Below, one piece after another: positions 11,441 to 19,942 of a stretch of 32,658 nucleotides of DNA; position 1 is the stretch's first letter; every line of letters begins with the position of its first letter. Position numbers and translations under genes: made by a program. The stretch covers positions 1 to 32,658 of IMG/VR virus record IMGVR_UViG_3300028392_000199; one strand, given 5' to 3'. The notes under the pieces were generated by a model. The model searched no databases, was not told where the DNA came from, and saw nothing but the letters and a program-made list of their open reading frames with translations. This DNA is from a virus.

Positions 11441-11550
11441 AGTAATGCTCCCTTTTTGTGTGTGTGAACCCATGCACCATAAGACAAGGTTTTAATGCCT
11501 TGCTTGGCGCATAAGTATAGATAAGCACTATATTTGTCTTGAGTGGTCAT
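11437..11550 (-). CDS. Very small protein, 37 aa
   Basis: ATG at 11550 and TGA at 11439-11437, with ATGA overlaps at both ends, which is the main support. Sequence MTTQDKYSAYLYLCAKQGIK then TLSYGAWVHTHKKGALL. The basic, His-containing end overlaps the Shine-Dalgarno of the next gene, so translating this ORF would open that site. Function unknown. Confidence 0.55.
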   Translation of the reverse strand: MTTQDKYSAYLYLCAKQGIKTLSYGAWVHTHKKGALL

Positions 11551-11717
11551 AAATCCCCCCCAATCAATCGGCCTGTGTCTGTTTTGTAGTTGTGTGCCAT
11601 TTCGTCTAATAGCCTGGATAACTCAAGGGCCATGTCTTTTTTGCTGCCGTCTAAGATGCCATGCACACGCTCATAGATATATTTAGTGGCTACGCTACTG
11701 TTTCCCCATCCATTCAT
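11547..11717 (-). CDS. Small hypothetical protein, 56 aa
   Basis: ATG at 11717 preceded by GGAGG with seven-base spacing; stop overlaps the next start as ATGA. MNGWGNSSVATKYIYERVHG, then SKKDMALELSRLLDEMAHNY. Mostly helical, mildly acidic. The upstream gene ends two bases before it. Unrecognised; real on the grounds of good start signal and coupling. Confidence 0.6.
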   Translation of the reverse strand: MNGWGNSSVATKYIYERVHGILDGSKKDMALELSRLLDEMAHNYKTDTGRLIGGDL

Positions 11718-11719
11718 GA

Positions 11720-11884
11720 TTAAACCTCCTCCACGCTGTCAATATCCCATTCAAGCTCTGGCAGGTCATCCCATTCAAACTCTTGGTCTGACATTGTGAC
11801 CAGTCCAATAGCATCAGACTGGCTATCTGCCTCGATATTGATATATTCGTAGCTAGTACGCCTTGCGATTACACGATATAACAT
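11720..11884 (-). CDS. Small acidic protein, 54 aa
   Basis: ATG at 11884 preceded by AAAGGGGAAATACT, one of the best Shine-Dalgarno sites in the window. N-terminus MLYRVIARRTSYEYINIEAD reads as beta strands; the C-terminus is strongly acidic (SDQEFEWDDLPELEWDIDS). A DNA-mimic-like acidic tail is possible but speculative. Follows a small stem with a T-run that may limit its transcription. Confidence 0.65.
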   Translation of the reverse strand: MLYRVIARRTSYEYINIEADSQSDAIGLVTMSDQEFEWDDLPELEWDIDSVEEV

Positions 11885-11898
11885 AGTATTTCCCCTTT

Positions 11899-11919
11899 AA
11901 AAATGGGCTGAAATAGCCC
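11899..11919 (-). terminator. Weak terminator or attenuator stem
   Basis: Minus strand GGGCT-ATTTC-AGCCC followed by ATTTTT, running directly into the AAAGGGGAAA Shine-Dalgarno of the 54-aa gene. The 5-bp stem is short, so partial termination or control of ribosome access is more likely than full stop. Confidence 0.4.
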
Positions 11920-11929
11920 TTAAAACTGT

Positions 11930-12019
11930 TTAGATTGCGTTTATGGAAGTTAAGTACCAAAAATAGTACAAAATTCCGCCAATAAACAATGAAAGCAAAG
12001 CCGCCTGTAAGTTATTCAT
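11930..12019 (-). CDS. Tiny membrane peptide, 29 aa
   Basis: ATG at 12019, just after the stop of the 104-aa gene, to TAA at 11932-11930. MNNLQAALLSLFIGGILYYF then WYLTSINAI is essentially one transmembrane helix. Only a weak GGA precedes it. It fills what would otherwise be a 135-base gap in a dense operon. Low confidence because of size. Confidence 0.4.
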   Translation of the reverse strand: MNNLQAALLSLFIGGILYYFWYLTSINAI

Positions 12020-12021
12020 AG

Positions 12022-12336
12022 TTAAATCCATTCCTGTCTAAACTTCTTAGATGGAGAGAACCAATGATTGATGTTCTCTACTAAATGGAATCCCATATCC
12101 ATACCACAGCCTTTGACTACTAAGCCATTGTGTTTACCAATCTTTATACCTAATGCATTAGAGACAAGCCAATCTAATGAGATGATGCGACCTGCGTCAA
12201 TCATTCGTACGCTGATTTCTCTTTGCATGCCTGAACTGCTTACATGCCTAATAACTGTATAGATTGTGTCTGTTGGTATATCTTTTAGAATGTTTCCCAA
12301 CTCTTGTGCTGCTTCTGTTTTTACTGTGTTAGTCAT
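12022..12336 (-). CDS. Conserved phage protein of unknown function, 104 aa
   Basis: Recognisable as a common uncharacterised phage family: DTIYTVIRHVSSSGMQREIS (residues ~23-42), DWLVSNALG (55-63), then HNGLVVKGCGMDMGFHLVEN with a G-C-G-M-D-M-G-F-H core. The invariant-looking Cys, Asp and His may form an active or metal site. AAAGGGGAAAC precedes the ATG. First gene of the leftward small-gene operon, divergent from the late operon. Confidence 0.8.
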   Translation of the reverse strand: MTNTVKTEAAQELGNILKDIPTDTIYTVIRHVSSSGMQREISVRMIDAGRIISLDWLVSNALGIKIGKHNGLVVKGCGMDMGFHLVENINHWFSPSKKFRQEWI

Positions 12337-12361
12337 TTAAGTTTCCCCTTTGTTTGACTGT

Positions 12362-12384
12362 TTAACGATACTGCTAAGCGTTAA
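12362..12384. promoter_or_regulatory. Operator candidate in divergent region
   Basis: TTAACG (12362-12367) and CGTTAA (12379-12384) form perfect 6-bp arms 17 bp apart centre to centre, about 26 bases before the start of the 104-aa gene. Fits a dimeric regulator site. Otherwise the 224-base gap between 12336 and 12561 is AT-rich with no gene. Confidence 0.35.
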
Positions 12385-12475
12385 TGTAACCCATTGCTAC
12401 AAAGCTGTGTAATTTATTTACGCTTTATAACTAAATATTCTCATTACTGTTGTTTTTACAGCATAACTACTGTTT

Positions 12476-12486
12476 TATGATATATT
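12476..12486 (+). promoter_or_regulatory. Late-operon promoter candidate (extended -10)
   Basis: TG-A-TATATT at 12478-12486, an extended -10 without a well-spaced -35 (TTTACA at 12455-12460 is 15-20 bp off). It lies about 75 bases before the small terminase gene and is the best promoter-like site seen for the late genes. Confidence 0.3.
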
Positions 12487-12560
12487 GCGTCTAATTGAAT
12501 CAATAACTTAGGTTTAAATTAACTCCTTAATTGCTACAAGTTATAGAAAGCCACAGAATT

Positions 12561-12968
12561 ATGACTAATTCGTCTGAAGTCATCACAATTAACCCTGATG
12601 GAAGCATGGAAAAGCCTACAAAGCGTCTTCCTCCTAACGCTGGTAAGGGTAGACCCTTAGGAGCAGTCAATAAACATACAGCCATAGCCAAAGAAGCCAT
12701 AGCCAAGTTTGTAGATAAGAATTCCCCCAGGATGCAGCATTGGTTGGAAGAGGTCGCAAGCGGTATTCCTAAGACTGATAAGGAGGGATGTATCAGATAC
12801 GATAAGCATGGAGACATTATCTGGATTGTCCCTCCTAACCCTGAGAGAGCCTTTCTCATGTTGCAGGCTGTCATGGAGTATCACTTGCCCAAGCTAGCAC
12901 GCCAAGAGGTTGTTGGGGATGAGACAGCACCACAGAGAATGGTAATCAGTTGGAAGAGGCCTGAATGA
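12561..12968 (+). CDS. terS: Probable terminase small subunit
   Basis: 135 residues from the ATG at 12561; a TTG ten codons upstream is less likely. N-terminal PNAGKGRPLGAVNKHTAIAK (residues ~25-44) is the G-K-G-R-P-x-G-x-x-N-K-x-T segment that opens the DNA-binding part of many small terminase-like proteins. A helical middle (VDKNSPRMQHWLEEVASG) and a C-terminal helix (ERAFLMLQAVMEYHLPKLAR) would serve ring assembly. It sits directly before the large subunit with a 4-base overlap, the standard place. It recognises viral DNA for packaging by the partner. Assignment rests on position and the N-terminal motif. Confidence 0.75.
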   Translation: MTNSSEVITINPDGSMEKPTKRLPPNAGKGRPLGAVNKHTAIAKEAIAKFVDKNSPRMQHWLEEVASGIPKTDKEGCIRYDKHGDIIWIVPPNPERAFLMLQAVMEYHLPKLARQEVVGDETAPQRMVISWKRPE

Positions 12969-14314
12969 GTGATGAGGGGCTATTAGAAGTAGAGATGGAC
13001 TATTGCCCTCGTAAAGTATTCGAGGACTTCCACGATAGGAAAGAGAGATGGAGTGTCATAGTAGCCCACAGACGCTGTGGTAAGACAGTCTTATGTATCA
13101 ATGACCTGATATATAGAGCGTTGATGGATGGCAAGGAGAATGGGCGCTATGCTTATGTCGCTCCTTATATGAGCATGGCTAAACAAATTGCCTTCGATTA
13201 CTTACTAAGCTACGCAAGACCTGTAATGGCTAAAGCCAATCAGTCGGAGTTATGGGTAGAGCTAGTCAATGGGGCTAGGATAAGGCTCTTTGGTGCTGAT
13301 AACCCTGACACCCTTCGAGGCCTTTACTTGGATGGGGTAGTGTTAGACGAGTACGCTGACATGAAACCTAGTATCTTTGGCAGTGTCATCCGCCCACTAT
13401 TAACAGATAGGGGGGGTTGGGCTACCTTCATCGGTACACCTAAAGGTCATAACGCCTTCTGGGAAGTCTATAACAATGCTACTCAAGACCCTTCCTGGTA
13501 TGTCAAAGTTCTGCGAGCTAGTCAGACAGGGCTACTCGATAAGGGGGAGCTAGAGGATGCTGCAAAGACAATGACAGAAGACCAGTATCTTCAAGAGTTT
13601 GAATGTGACTTTGAATCAGCCATTCTTGGGGCTTATTTTGGTAAAGAGATGCGACAGCTTACAGATGATGGGCGGATAAGAGAGGTCGAATATGACCCTT
13701 TATTCCCTGTCCATACAGCATGGGACTTAGGTTACTCAGACGACACCGCTATATGGTTCTTTCAAGTAGTGCATGGGGAGATTAGATGTTTAGACTATCA
13801 CTCTTCAAATGGTCAGCCTGTCGCTTTTTATGCTGGAATTATCCAGTCTAGGGAGAAAGAGAGGGGCTATGTGTACGGAACACACTGGCTACCTCATGAT
13901 GCAAGAGCCAAGACCCTATCATCTAATCGTAGCGTTATTGAACAACTGGGGGATAAGATACCCCTAAAATCAATCAAAATAACTCCTAACCTTAAACTGC
14001 AAGACGGAATCCAAGCCAGCCGCCTCGCCCTAACGAGAACTTGGTTTGACCATAAATGTGCGGATGGTATAGAGTGCCTCCGTCAATATCAAAGGGAATA
14101 CGATGAAGATAAAAAGGTATTCAGGGATAAGCCTCGCCATGATTGGACTTCTCATGGTGCTGATGCTTTTAGATATTTGGCGCTAACTTGGAAAGATGAG
14201 GCAAGAATAGTAGACCCAGAAGCTCCTATAAGGGGGGTATTTGTTGGGCAAACTGATGTCAGTCTTAATGAGTTATGGAAAGAAACCAAAGTAAAAGCAA
14301 ACAATAGAATATAA
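12965..14314 (+). CDS. terL: Terminase large subunit (packaging ATPase/nuclease)
   Basis: 449 residues, usual length. ATPase domain: Walker A AHRRCGKT (34-41), adenine-side segment AYVAPYM, Walker B GVVLDEYAD (124-132) with Asp128-Glu129, and the coupling motif FIGTPKG (155-161). Nuclease domain of RNase H fold: AWDLGYSDDTAIW (Asp254), LPHDARAK (Asp312) and HDWTSHGADAFRYLA (Asp400). It pumps DNA into the prohead through the portal and cuts concatemers. Overlaps the small-subunit gene by ATGA-type coupling. Cutting style (cos or headful) cannot be read from sequence alone; the P22-like gene order hints at headful. Confidence 0.95.
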   Translation: MSDEGLLEVEMDYCPRKVFEDFHDRKERWSVIVAHRRCGKTVLCINDLIYRALMDGKENGRYAYVAPYMSMAKQIAFDYLLSYARPVMAKANQSELWVELVNGARIRLFGADNPDTLRGLYLDGVVLDEYADMKPSIFGSVIRPLLTDRGGWATFIGTPKGHNAFWEVYNNATQDPSWYVKVLRASQTGLLDKGELEDAAKTMTEDQYLQEFECDFESAILGAYFGKEMRQLTDDGRIREVEYDPLFPVHTAWDLGYSDDTAIWFFQVVHGEIRCLDYHSSNGQPVAFYAGIIQSREKERGYVYGTHWLPHDARAKTLSSNRSVIEQLGDKIPLKSIKITPNLKLQDGIQASRLALTRTWFDHKCADGIECLRQYQREYDEDKKVFRDKPRHDWTSHGADAFRYLALTWKDEARIVDPEAPIRGVFVGQTDVSLNELWKETKVKANNRI

Positions 14315-14368
14315 AAAAGGTAAAATAAGCAAACATTTCGCCAAATATTCAAACATTAAGGCAACTCT

Positions 14369-16633
14369 ATGGCAAACGATAAAGCAACGGTCAATCATAC
14401 TTATGAAGATTGGTATAAAACAATCGCAGGATATGAGCGCTCATATAAGCGTTGGGAAGCCAGAGTAGACCGCATTGTAAAGAAATACAAAGATGATTCC
14501 AGATATGACCGTAATCCTAACGCACGATTTAACATCCTCTGGAGCAATGTTCAGACTATTCAGCCAGCTATCTTTGCAAGACTTCCTAGACCTGATGTCA
14601 GCCGTAGATTTAGGGACAATGACCCAATAGGGCGTGTTGCCTCAATGATGCTTGAAAGAGCATTAGAGTTTGAATTAGAACACTATGGCGACTATAAGTC
14701 TGCTATGAACAATGCAGTTCTAGACCGCCTGCTTGGTGGTCGAGGAGTCGCATGGGTTCGTTACGAGCCACATATTGTTGGCGAAGAGCCAGGTGAGCCT
14801 GATGATGGCGTTGAAATCACCGAAGATACCGATGAAGCTGAAACAGCCGAAGGTATGGCAAATGAGAATCAAGAAAGAATTGAGTATGAGTGCTGCCCTG
14901 TAGACTATGTTCATTGGCGTGATTTTGGACACACCATTGCTCGCACATGGGAAGAAGTAACCGCAGTCTGGCGCAGAGTCTATATGAGTCGCCCTGCTCT
15001 TGTTGAGCGTTTTGGCGAAGAATTAGGGCGCAAAATCCCTTTAGACACAAAGCCTGACGACTTAAAACAATCGTACAAATCTGATGACGGTGTATATGAG
15101 GCGCTGATATATGAAATCTGGGACAAAGAAACAGGAAAAGTATTGTGGATTTCTAAGTCCCTCGGAAAGATATTGGATGAACGAGATGACCCATTACAGT
15201 TGGAAAACTTTTGGCCTTGTCCAAAACCTTTGTACGCCACTCTTACAACTGATAGCCTTGAGCCTATCCCTGACTTCGTTATCTACCAAGACCAAGCAAG
15301 AGAATTAGATGTTCTGTGCGACAGAATTGATGGCTTAATTAACGCCCTTAAAGTGCGTGGTGTGTATGATGCCTCTGCTACTGAGTTACAGCGTCTGTTC
15401 TCTGAAGGCGAAAACAACACAATGATTCCAGTACACAACTGGATGGCATTTGCTGAGAAACAAGGCATGAAAGGTGCTATTGATTTAGTAGACCTTGCCC
15501 CATTTGCCAGCGCATTGATGTCTTGTTACAGCGCAATGGAGCAAGTTAAGGGTCAAATCTACGAATTGATGGGTATTGCTGACATTCAAAGAGGTCAAAC
15601 AGACCCTAATGAAACCCTTGGTGCACAAATTATTAAGTCTAACAACGCTGCTGGTCGCTTAAAGACTCAGCAACACGCAGTTGTAGACTTTGCTACTTCA
15701 TTACTTTGCATTAAAGCGCAAATTATTTGCAATCATTTTACGGATGACACGCTAGTTAAGATTTCTGGTGCAATGCAACTGTCGCCAGAAGACCAACAAT
15801 ATATTCCACAAGCGATTGCTTTGTTAAGGGATGAAGCAGCTAAGAATTTCCGTATTGAAGTCACCTCTGATTCAATGATTTACCAAGATGAGCAACAAGA
15901 AAAAGCCGATAGAACTGCATTTTTAGCTGCTGTTGGTCAATTTATTTCAATGGCGTTGCCTACGGCTCAAGCTGCGCCTGAAATGACACCAATGTTGTTA
16001 GAAATGCTCAAATTTGGCGTTACTGCGTTCAAAGCTGGTAAGCAATTAGAGGGAATTATTGACCAAACTGCTGATGATATGCGTAAACAGTACGAAGCGA
16101 GCAAAGGTCAGCCTAAACCACCTGCTCCAGAGATGCAAAAGCTACAAATGCAGGCTCAATTAGAGCAAGCTAAGATGCAAAACCAATCACAGCTTGAGCA
16201 ACAGAAATTACAGGCTCAAATTGAGTTGGAAAGAGCTAAACAAGAGTTCCAAGCGCAAGAAAACAGCCTTAAATTCCAACTTGAAGAGCAGCGCAACACA
16301 ATGGACAGAGAAATGGAAATGAAAGTTTCTCAAATGAAGATGATGACCGAAAGAAACACCCAGGTATTGTTAGCTCATATCAATAATGGCGCAAAGATTG
16401 AAACTGCTCGTATTAGTGCTGGTACTGACGATGGCGCAGAAGCCTATTACATGGAAGAGGACATGGCTCACGCTATGGAACATCCAATGCAACCGATTGC
16501 TAACGCTATTGGTCAAGGAAACTCACAAATGGCACAAGCAATTAGCGCTTTAGTAGATACAATCAATGCTCAACACAATAGGCCTAAGACTGTAGTTCGA
16601 GGTGCTGACGGCAAAATCATCGGAGTCCAATAA
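14369..16633 (+). CDS. Portal protein (P22-like podovirus type)
   Basis: 754 residues, large as in P22-like portals (~725). N-terminal core: YERSYKRWEARVDRIVKKYK, NILWSNVQTIQPAIFARLPR and RPDVSRRF, then DYVHWRDF; a helix region DLLGG-like clip VLDRLLGGRGVAWVRYE. Residues ~585-690 form a long Gln/Glu/Lys coiled coil (KLQMQAQLEQAKMQNQSQLE), like the P22 portal barrel that reaches into the head. The dodecamer is the DNA gate and the docking site for terminase and tail. Just after the large terminase and overlapping the next gene by one base. AAGG precedes the start. Confidence 0.85.
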   Translation: MANDKATVNHTYEDWYKTIAGYERSYKRWEARVDRIVKKYKDDSRYDRNPNARFNILWSNVQTIQPAIFARLPRPDVSRRFRDNDPIGRVASMMLERALEFELEHYGDYKSAMNNAVLDRLLGGRGVAWVRYEPHIVGEEPGEPDDGVEITEDTDEAETAEGMANENQERIEYECCPVDYVHWRDFGHTIARTWEEVTAVWRRVYMSRPALVERFGEELGRKIPLDTKPDDLKQSYKSDDGVYEALIYEIWDKETGKVLWISKSLGKILDERDDPLQLENFWPCPKPLYATLTTDSLEPIPDFVIYQDQARELDVLCDRIDGLINALKVRGVYDASATELQRLFSEGENNTMIPVHNWMAFAEKQGMKGAIDLVDLAPFASALMSCYSAMEQVKGQIYELMGIADIQRGQTDPNETLGAQIIKSNNAAGRLKTQQHAVVDFATSLLCIKAQIICNHFTDDTLVKISGAMQLSPEDQQYIPQAIALLRDEAAKNFRIEVTSDSMIYQDEQQEKADRTAFLAAVGQFISMALPTAQAAPEMTPMLLEMLKFGVTAFKAGKQLEGIIDQTADDMRKQYEASKGQPKPPAPEMQKLQMQAQLEQAKMQNQSQLEQQKLQAQIELERAKQEFQAQENSLKFQLEEQRNTMDREMEMKVSQMKMMTERNTQVLLAHINNGAKIETARISAGTDDGAEAYYMEEDMAHAMEHPMQPIANAIGQGNSQMAQAISALVDTINAQHNRPKTVVRGADGKIIGVQ

Positions 16634-19428
16634 TGGCTATTACAGTCAAGCATAATAAGGTTTCAACGATACCTGACGATGCAGACACATCGTTAGTCCG
16701 CCCAAGTGATTGGAATGATGACCATGTACTAACAGGAACTGTTCCTGTAGCCAATGGTGGTACAGGCGCAGCGACTTTAACTGGTTATGTAGTCGGTAAT
16801 GGTACGGCTGCAATGACAGCTAGTGCAACTATTCCTAGCACCGCAGTTACTGGTCTTGGCACAATATCTACTCAGAACGCCAATAATGTAAGCATTACTG
16901 GTGGCTCAATTAGTGGAACAACAGTATCAGGGTATATACCTACTACTGAAAAAGCCGCAGCATTGGGCGTGGCAACACTAGATTCATCAACTAAAGTACC
17001 TATTAGTCAGATTCCTGATTCAGTTATTGGTGCATTAAGTTATCAAGGCACATGGAACGCATCAACCAACACGCCAACTCTTACAACTTCTGTAGGAACT
17101 AAGGGTTATTACTATGTTGTTAGCGTTGCAGGCTCTACAAACCTTAACGGCATTACTGATTGGCAAGTTGGCGATTGGGCTGTATATAGCGGCACAGCAT
17201 GGCAAAAGATTGACAATACTGACGGTGTAACCAGCGTAAATACTTATACAGGCGCAGTCGTATTAACTGCTGCTGATGTAGGCGCAGTACCCTATACAGG
17301 TGCTACTGGCGCAGTAGACTTAAATGCTAAGTCTTTAGTCAATGTAAGCAATTTAGGCATTAACACCACTACCGTACCAACTATTAAAATTAGAGCAGTA
17401 GGTGATAACAATTCATCGTCAAGAATTGCAATGCGTGGATATTCAAGTGATGCCAATAGTTCTGCTATTCGTGTTACTAAATTTAGAGGAACTTTTGCTG
17501 CACCGCAAGCACCACAAAGCGGTGATAGTTTAGGTAAATTTGAGTTAGCTGGTTACGGCACGACTTCTTCTGAAGGCTATCCACAGGCATCCCTTGAAGG
17601 TGTAGCTACAGAGGCTTGGGGCGCAACTGCTAGGGGTACGAAGGCTTTAATCAAAGTTACCCCAAATACTACAACTACCCAAGTTACCGCTTTAACGATT
17701 GACCAAAACTCAGCAGCTACTTTTGCTAGTTCTGTAACAGCAACTTCATTTAGTGGTTCAGGTTCAAGTCTTACTGGAGTAGTTACAAGCGTTACAGGCA
17801 CAAGCCCTGTAGTTTCAAGTGGTGGTCAAACCCCTGCTATTTCTATGCCTGCTGCCACTACAAGCGTAAGCGGTTATTTGACTTCTACCGATTGGACTAC
17901 ATTTAATAATAAGTCCAATACTAGCGGTACTGTAACAAGCGTTGCGGCTACAGTTCCTAGCTTTTTAAGTGTTTCAGGTAGCCCCATTACTTCTAGCGGT
18001 ACATTAGCTTTAACTTATTCAGGTACAGCTTTACCTATACTTAATGGTGGCACAGGTCAAACTACTGCGAGTGCAGCATTTAACGCTTTAAGCCCATTAA
18101 CTACTGCTGGTGATACGCTTTATGGTGGCACAAGTGGTGCAGGCACAAGATTAGCGATTGGCACAGCAGGGCAAGTATTAACAGTCAATTCTGGTGCTAC
18201 TGCTCCTCAATGGTCTACTCCTACTATTGGCACAGTAACAGCCGTATCAGTAACTTCTGCTAATGGATTTGCTGGTACTTCTAGCGGTGGTGCAACTCCA
18301 GCATTGACTTTATCTACTTCTATTACAGGCGTATTAAAAGGTAACGGAACGGCTATTTCTGCCGCAACTGCTGGTACAGATTATTCTGCTGGAACTTCAG
18401 CATTAGGTACAGGAATATTAAAAAGCACAACTACAACTGGTGCTTTGACTATTGCTGTTGCTGCTGATTTTCCTACTCTTAATCAAAATACAACTGGTTC
18501 TGCTGCTACTTTAACCACGCCTAGAGCCATTTATGGCAATAACTTTGATGGTTCTGTCGCACTTACTCAAATTATTGCTTCTACTTATGGTGGTACTGGT
18601 AATGGATTTACTAAGTTTACAGGCGCAACAACAGCAGAAAAAACTTATACCTTACCTGATTCAAGTGTCACTTTATTATATGCAGGAGGCCCTTTAGGTA
18701 CACCATCTTCAGGCACATTAACAAACGCTACTGGATTACCAGTTGGTGGTATTAGTGCTACTGGAACTCCATCTGCTAGTACTTATTTAAGAGGTGATGG
18801 TGCTTGGTCTGCTGTAACAGCTTCTTCAGCAACTAACTTGGCTGGTGGTGCATTAGGTTCTGTTCCTTATCAACTTTTATCAGGCACAACAGTATTTTTA
18901 GCTGGTAACACTACAACCACACCCCAGTTTTTAACATCTACAGGTGTATTAGGTGTAGCTACTGCTCCAGCTTATACAAGTTCAACTGGTAGCGGAAATG
19001 TGGTGTTGGCAACAAGTCCAACTTTAGTAACCCCAGTCTTAGGCACACCAACCTCTGCAACATTGACAAATGCTACTGGTTTGCCATTATCTACTGGTGT
19101 AACAGGTACTTTACCAGCCGCAAACGGTGGTACAGCCCAATCTACTTATGCAACTGGAGATATTCTTTATGCAAGTGCAGCAAATACATTATCTAAACTA
19201 ACCGTAGGCTCTACTGGTCAAGTTTTAACTGTAGCTAGTGGCGCACCTTCTTGGGCTGCTGCTGCAAGTAGCAATATTACTTCTTTGGGATTGTATGAAA
19301 ACTCTGCAACTATTGGCGCTAACTACACCATTGGCACAGGAAATAATGCTATGAGCGCAGGCCCAATAACTATCAGCACAGGATTTACTGTTACCGTTCC
19401 TACTGGTAGTACTTGGACTGTTGTGTAA
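16633..19428 (+). CDS. Large tail-fibre-like protein, 931 aa, low complexity
   Basis: Starts MAITVKHNKVSTIPDDADTS and is dominated by Ser, Thr, Gly and Ala with recurring units such as VANGGTGAATL, LNGGTGQTTASAA, TNATGLPVGG and TNATGLPLSTGVTGTLP, typical of trimeric beta-rich phage fibres. Residues ~225-360 form a less repetitive domain (SSRIAMRGYSSDANSSAIRV, LGKFELAGYGTTSSEG). The C-terminus, SAGPITISTGFTVTVPTGST then WTVV, is a fibre tip motif repeated in the 275-aa protein at 31220-32047. Its place between portal and head genes is unusual; fibres normally come last. It probably binds the host surface or decorates the head. Confidence 0.8.
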   Translation: MAITVKHNKVSTIPDDADTSLVRPSDWNDDHVLTGTVPVANGGTGAATLTGYVVGNGTAAMTASATIPSTAVTGLGTISTQNANNVSITGGSISGTTVSGYIPTTEKAAALGVATLDSSTKVPISQIPDSVIGALSYQGTWNASTNTPTLTTSVGTKGYYYVVSVAGSTNLNGITDWQVGDWAVYSGTAWQKIDNTDGVTSVNTYTGAVVLTAADVGAVPYTGATGAVDLNAKSLVNVSNLGINTTTVPTIKIRAVGDNNSSSRIAMRGYSSDANSSAIRVTKFRGTFAAPQAPQSGDSLGKFELAGYGTTSSEGYPQASLEGVATEAWGATARGTKALIKVTPNTTTTQVTALTIDQNSAATFASSVTATSFSGSGSSLTGVVTSVTGTSPVVSSGGQTPAISMPAATTSVSGYLTSTDWTTFNNKSNTSGTVTSVAATVPSFLSVSGSPITSSGTLALTYSGTALPILNGGTGQTTASAAFNALSPLTTAGDTLYGGTSGAGTRLAIGTAGQVLTVNSGATAPQWSTPTIGTVTAVSVTSANGFAGTSSGGATPALTLSTSITGVLKGNGTAISAATAGTDYSAGTSALGTGILKSTTTTGALTIAVAADFPTLNQNTTGSAATLTTPRAIYGNNFDGSVALTQIIASTYGGTGNGFTKFTGATTAEKTYTLPDSSVTLLYAGGPLGTPSSGTLTNATGLPVGGISATGTPSASTYLRGDGAWSAVTASSATNLAGGALGSVPYQLLSGTTVFLAGNTTTTPQFLTSTGVLGVATAPAYTSSTGSGNVVLATSPTLVTPVLGTPTSATLTNATGLPLSTGVTGTLPAANGGTAQSTYATGDILYASAANTLSKLTVGSTGQVLTVASGAPSWAAAASSNITSLGLYENSATIGANYTIGTGNNAMSAGPITISTGFTVTVPTGSTWTVV

Positions 19429-19907
19429 TGTTTCAAACAGCTTTTCAAAAGAACGCATTTCAAAATAATGCGTTTCAGATTGTCATTACCCCTGCTGAAC
19501 CAACAAAGTTTGGTGGGGATGACGCACCTTGGACAAGGGAAGAATTAAAGCGTTATAAAGGCATCCAAAAGAAACTGCGCCAGGCAGAAGAAAAACGCAT
19601 TAATGAATTAAAGCTAGACCAAGAAGCTAGAAAGCAAACTATTGCGGATTTGATTGACCCTCCAAAAGTCAGCAAACGCAAACAAAATAAAGTACAATCC
19701 AATCAAGAAGTTAGCGTTGATATACCGTCAAACCTAGCAAATATTGACCGATACATCGCTAATCTTGTAGCACAACAACAAGACCTGCAAATTGCAGTAG
19801 CAATGAGGGCAGCAAAACTCCGCTTAGAGCAAGAGTTAGCAATCCTTGAAGCCAAACGGCAAGCAGAATTAGACGATGAAGAGGCCCTATTAGCACTTAT
19901 CCTGTAA
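19428..19907 (+). CDS. Coiled-coil structural protein, 159 aa
   Basis: Starts at the TAATG joint with the fibre gene. The N-terminus MFQTAFQKNAFQNNAFQIVI has the F-Q-x-N-A-F-Q repeat seen in small proteins beside phage fibre genes. The rest is highly charged and helical (RYKGIQKKLRQAEEKRINEL, LEQELAILEAKRQAELDDEE). It could be a fibre-associated or chaperone-like protein that helps the neighbouring 931-aa protein fold or attach. Its last codons overlap the region from which the glycosyltransferase must start. Confidence 0.7.
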   Translation: MFQTAFQKNAFQNNAFQIVITPAEPTKFGGDDAPWTREELKRYKGIQKKLRQAEEKRINELKLDQEARKQTIADLIDPPKVSKRKQNKVQSNQEVSVDIPSNLANIDRYIANLVAQQQDLQIAVAMRAAKLRLEQELAILEAKRQAELDDEEALLALIL

Positions 19908-19942
19908 ATCCACACGCAAAATACAAAGAAGCCTACGAGCAT

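Noticed and set aside
12068-12262. Rightward frame inside the 104-aa conserved gene
   Set aside because: Antisense to a recognised phage family with a strong Shine-Dalgarno.
14330-14362. CAAACATT repeated 20 bases apart before the portal gene
   Set aside because: Short AT-rich 8-mer, no matching copies at other gene starts; likely chance.
14980-15308. Several frames on both strands within the portal gene
   Set aside because: Wholly inside a well-supported 754-codon gene and without start signals or familiar motifs.
16633-19428. Diversity-generating retroelement target
   Set aside because: No reverse transcriptase gene and no template/variable repeat pair with adenine-biased changes is visible in the window.
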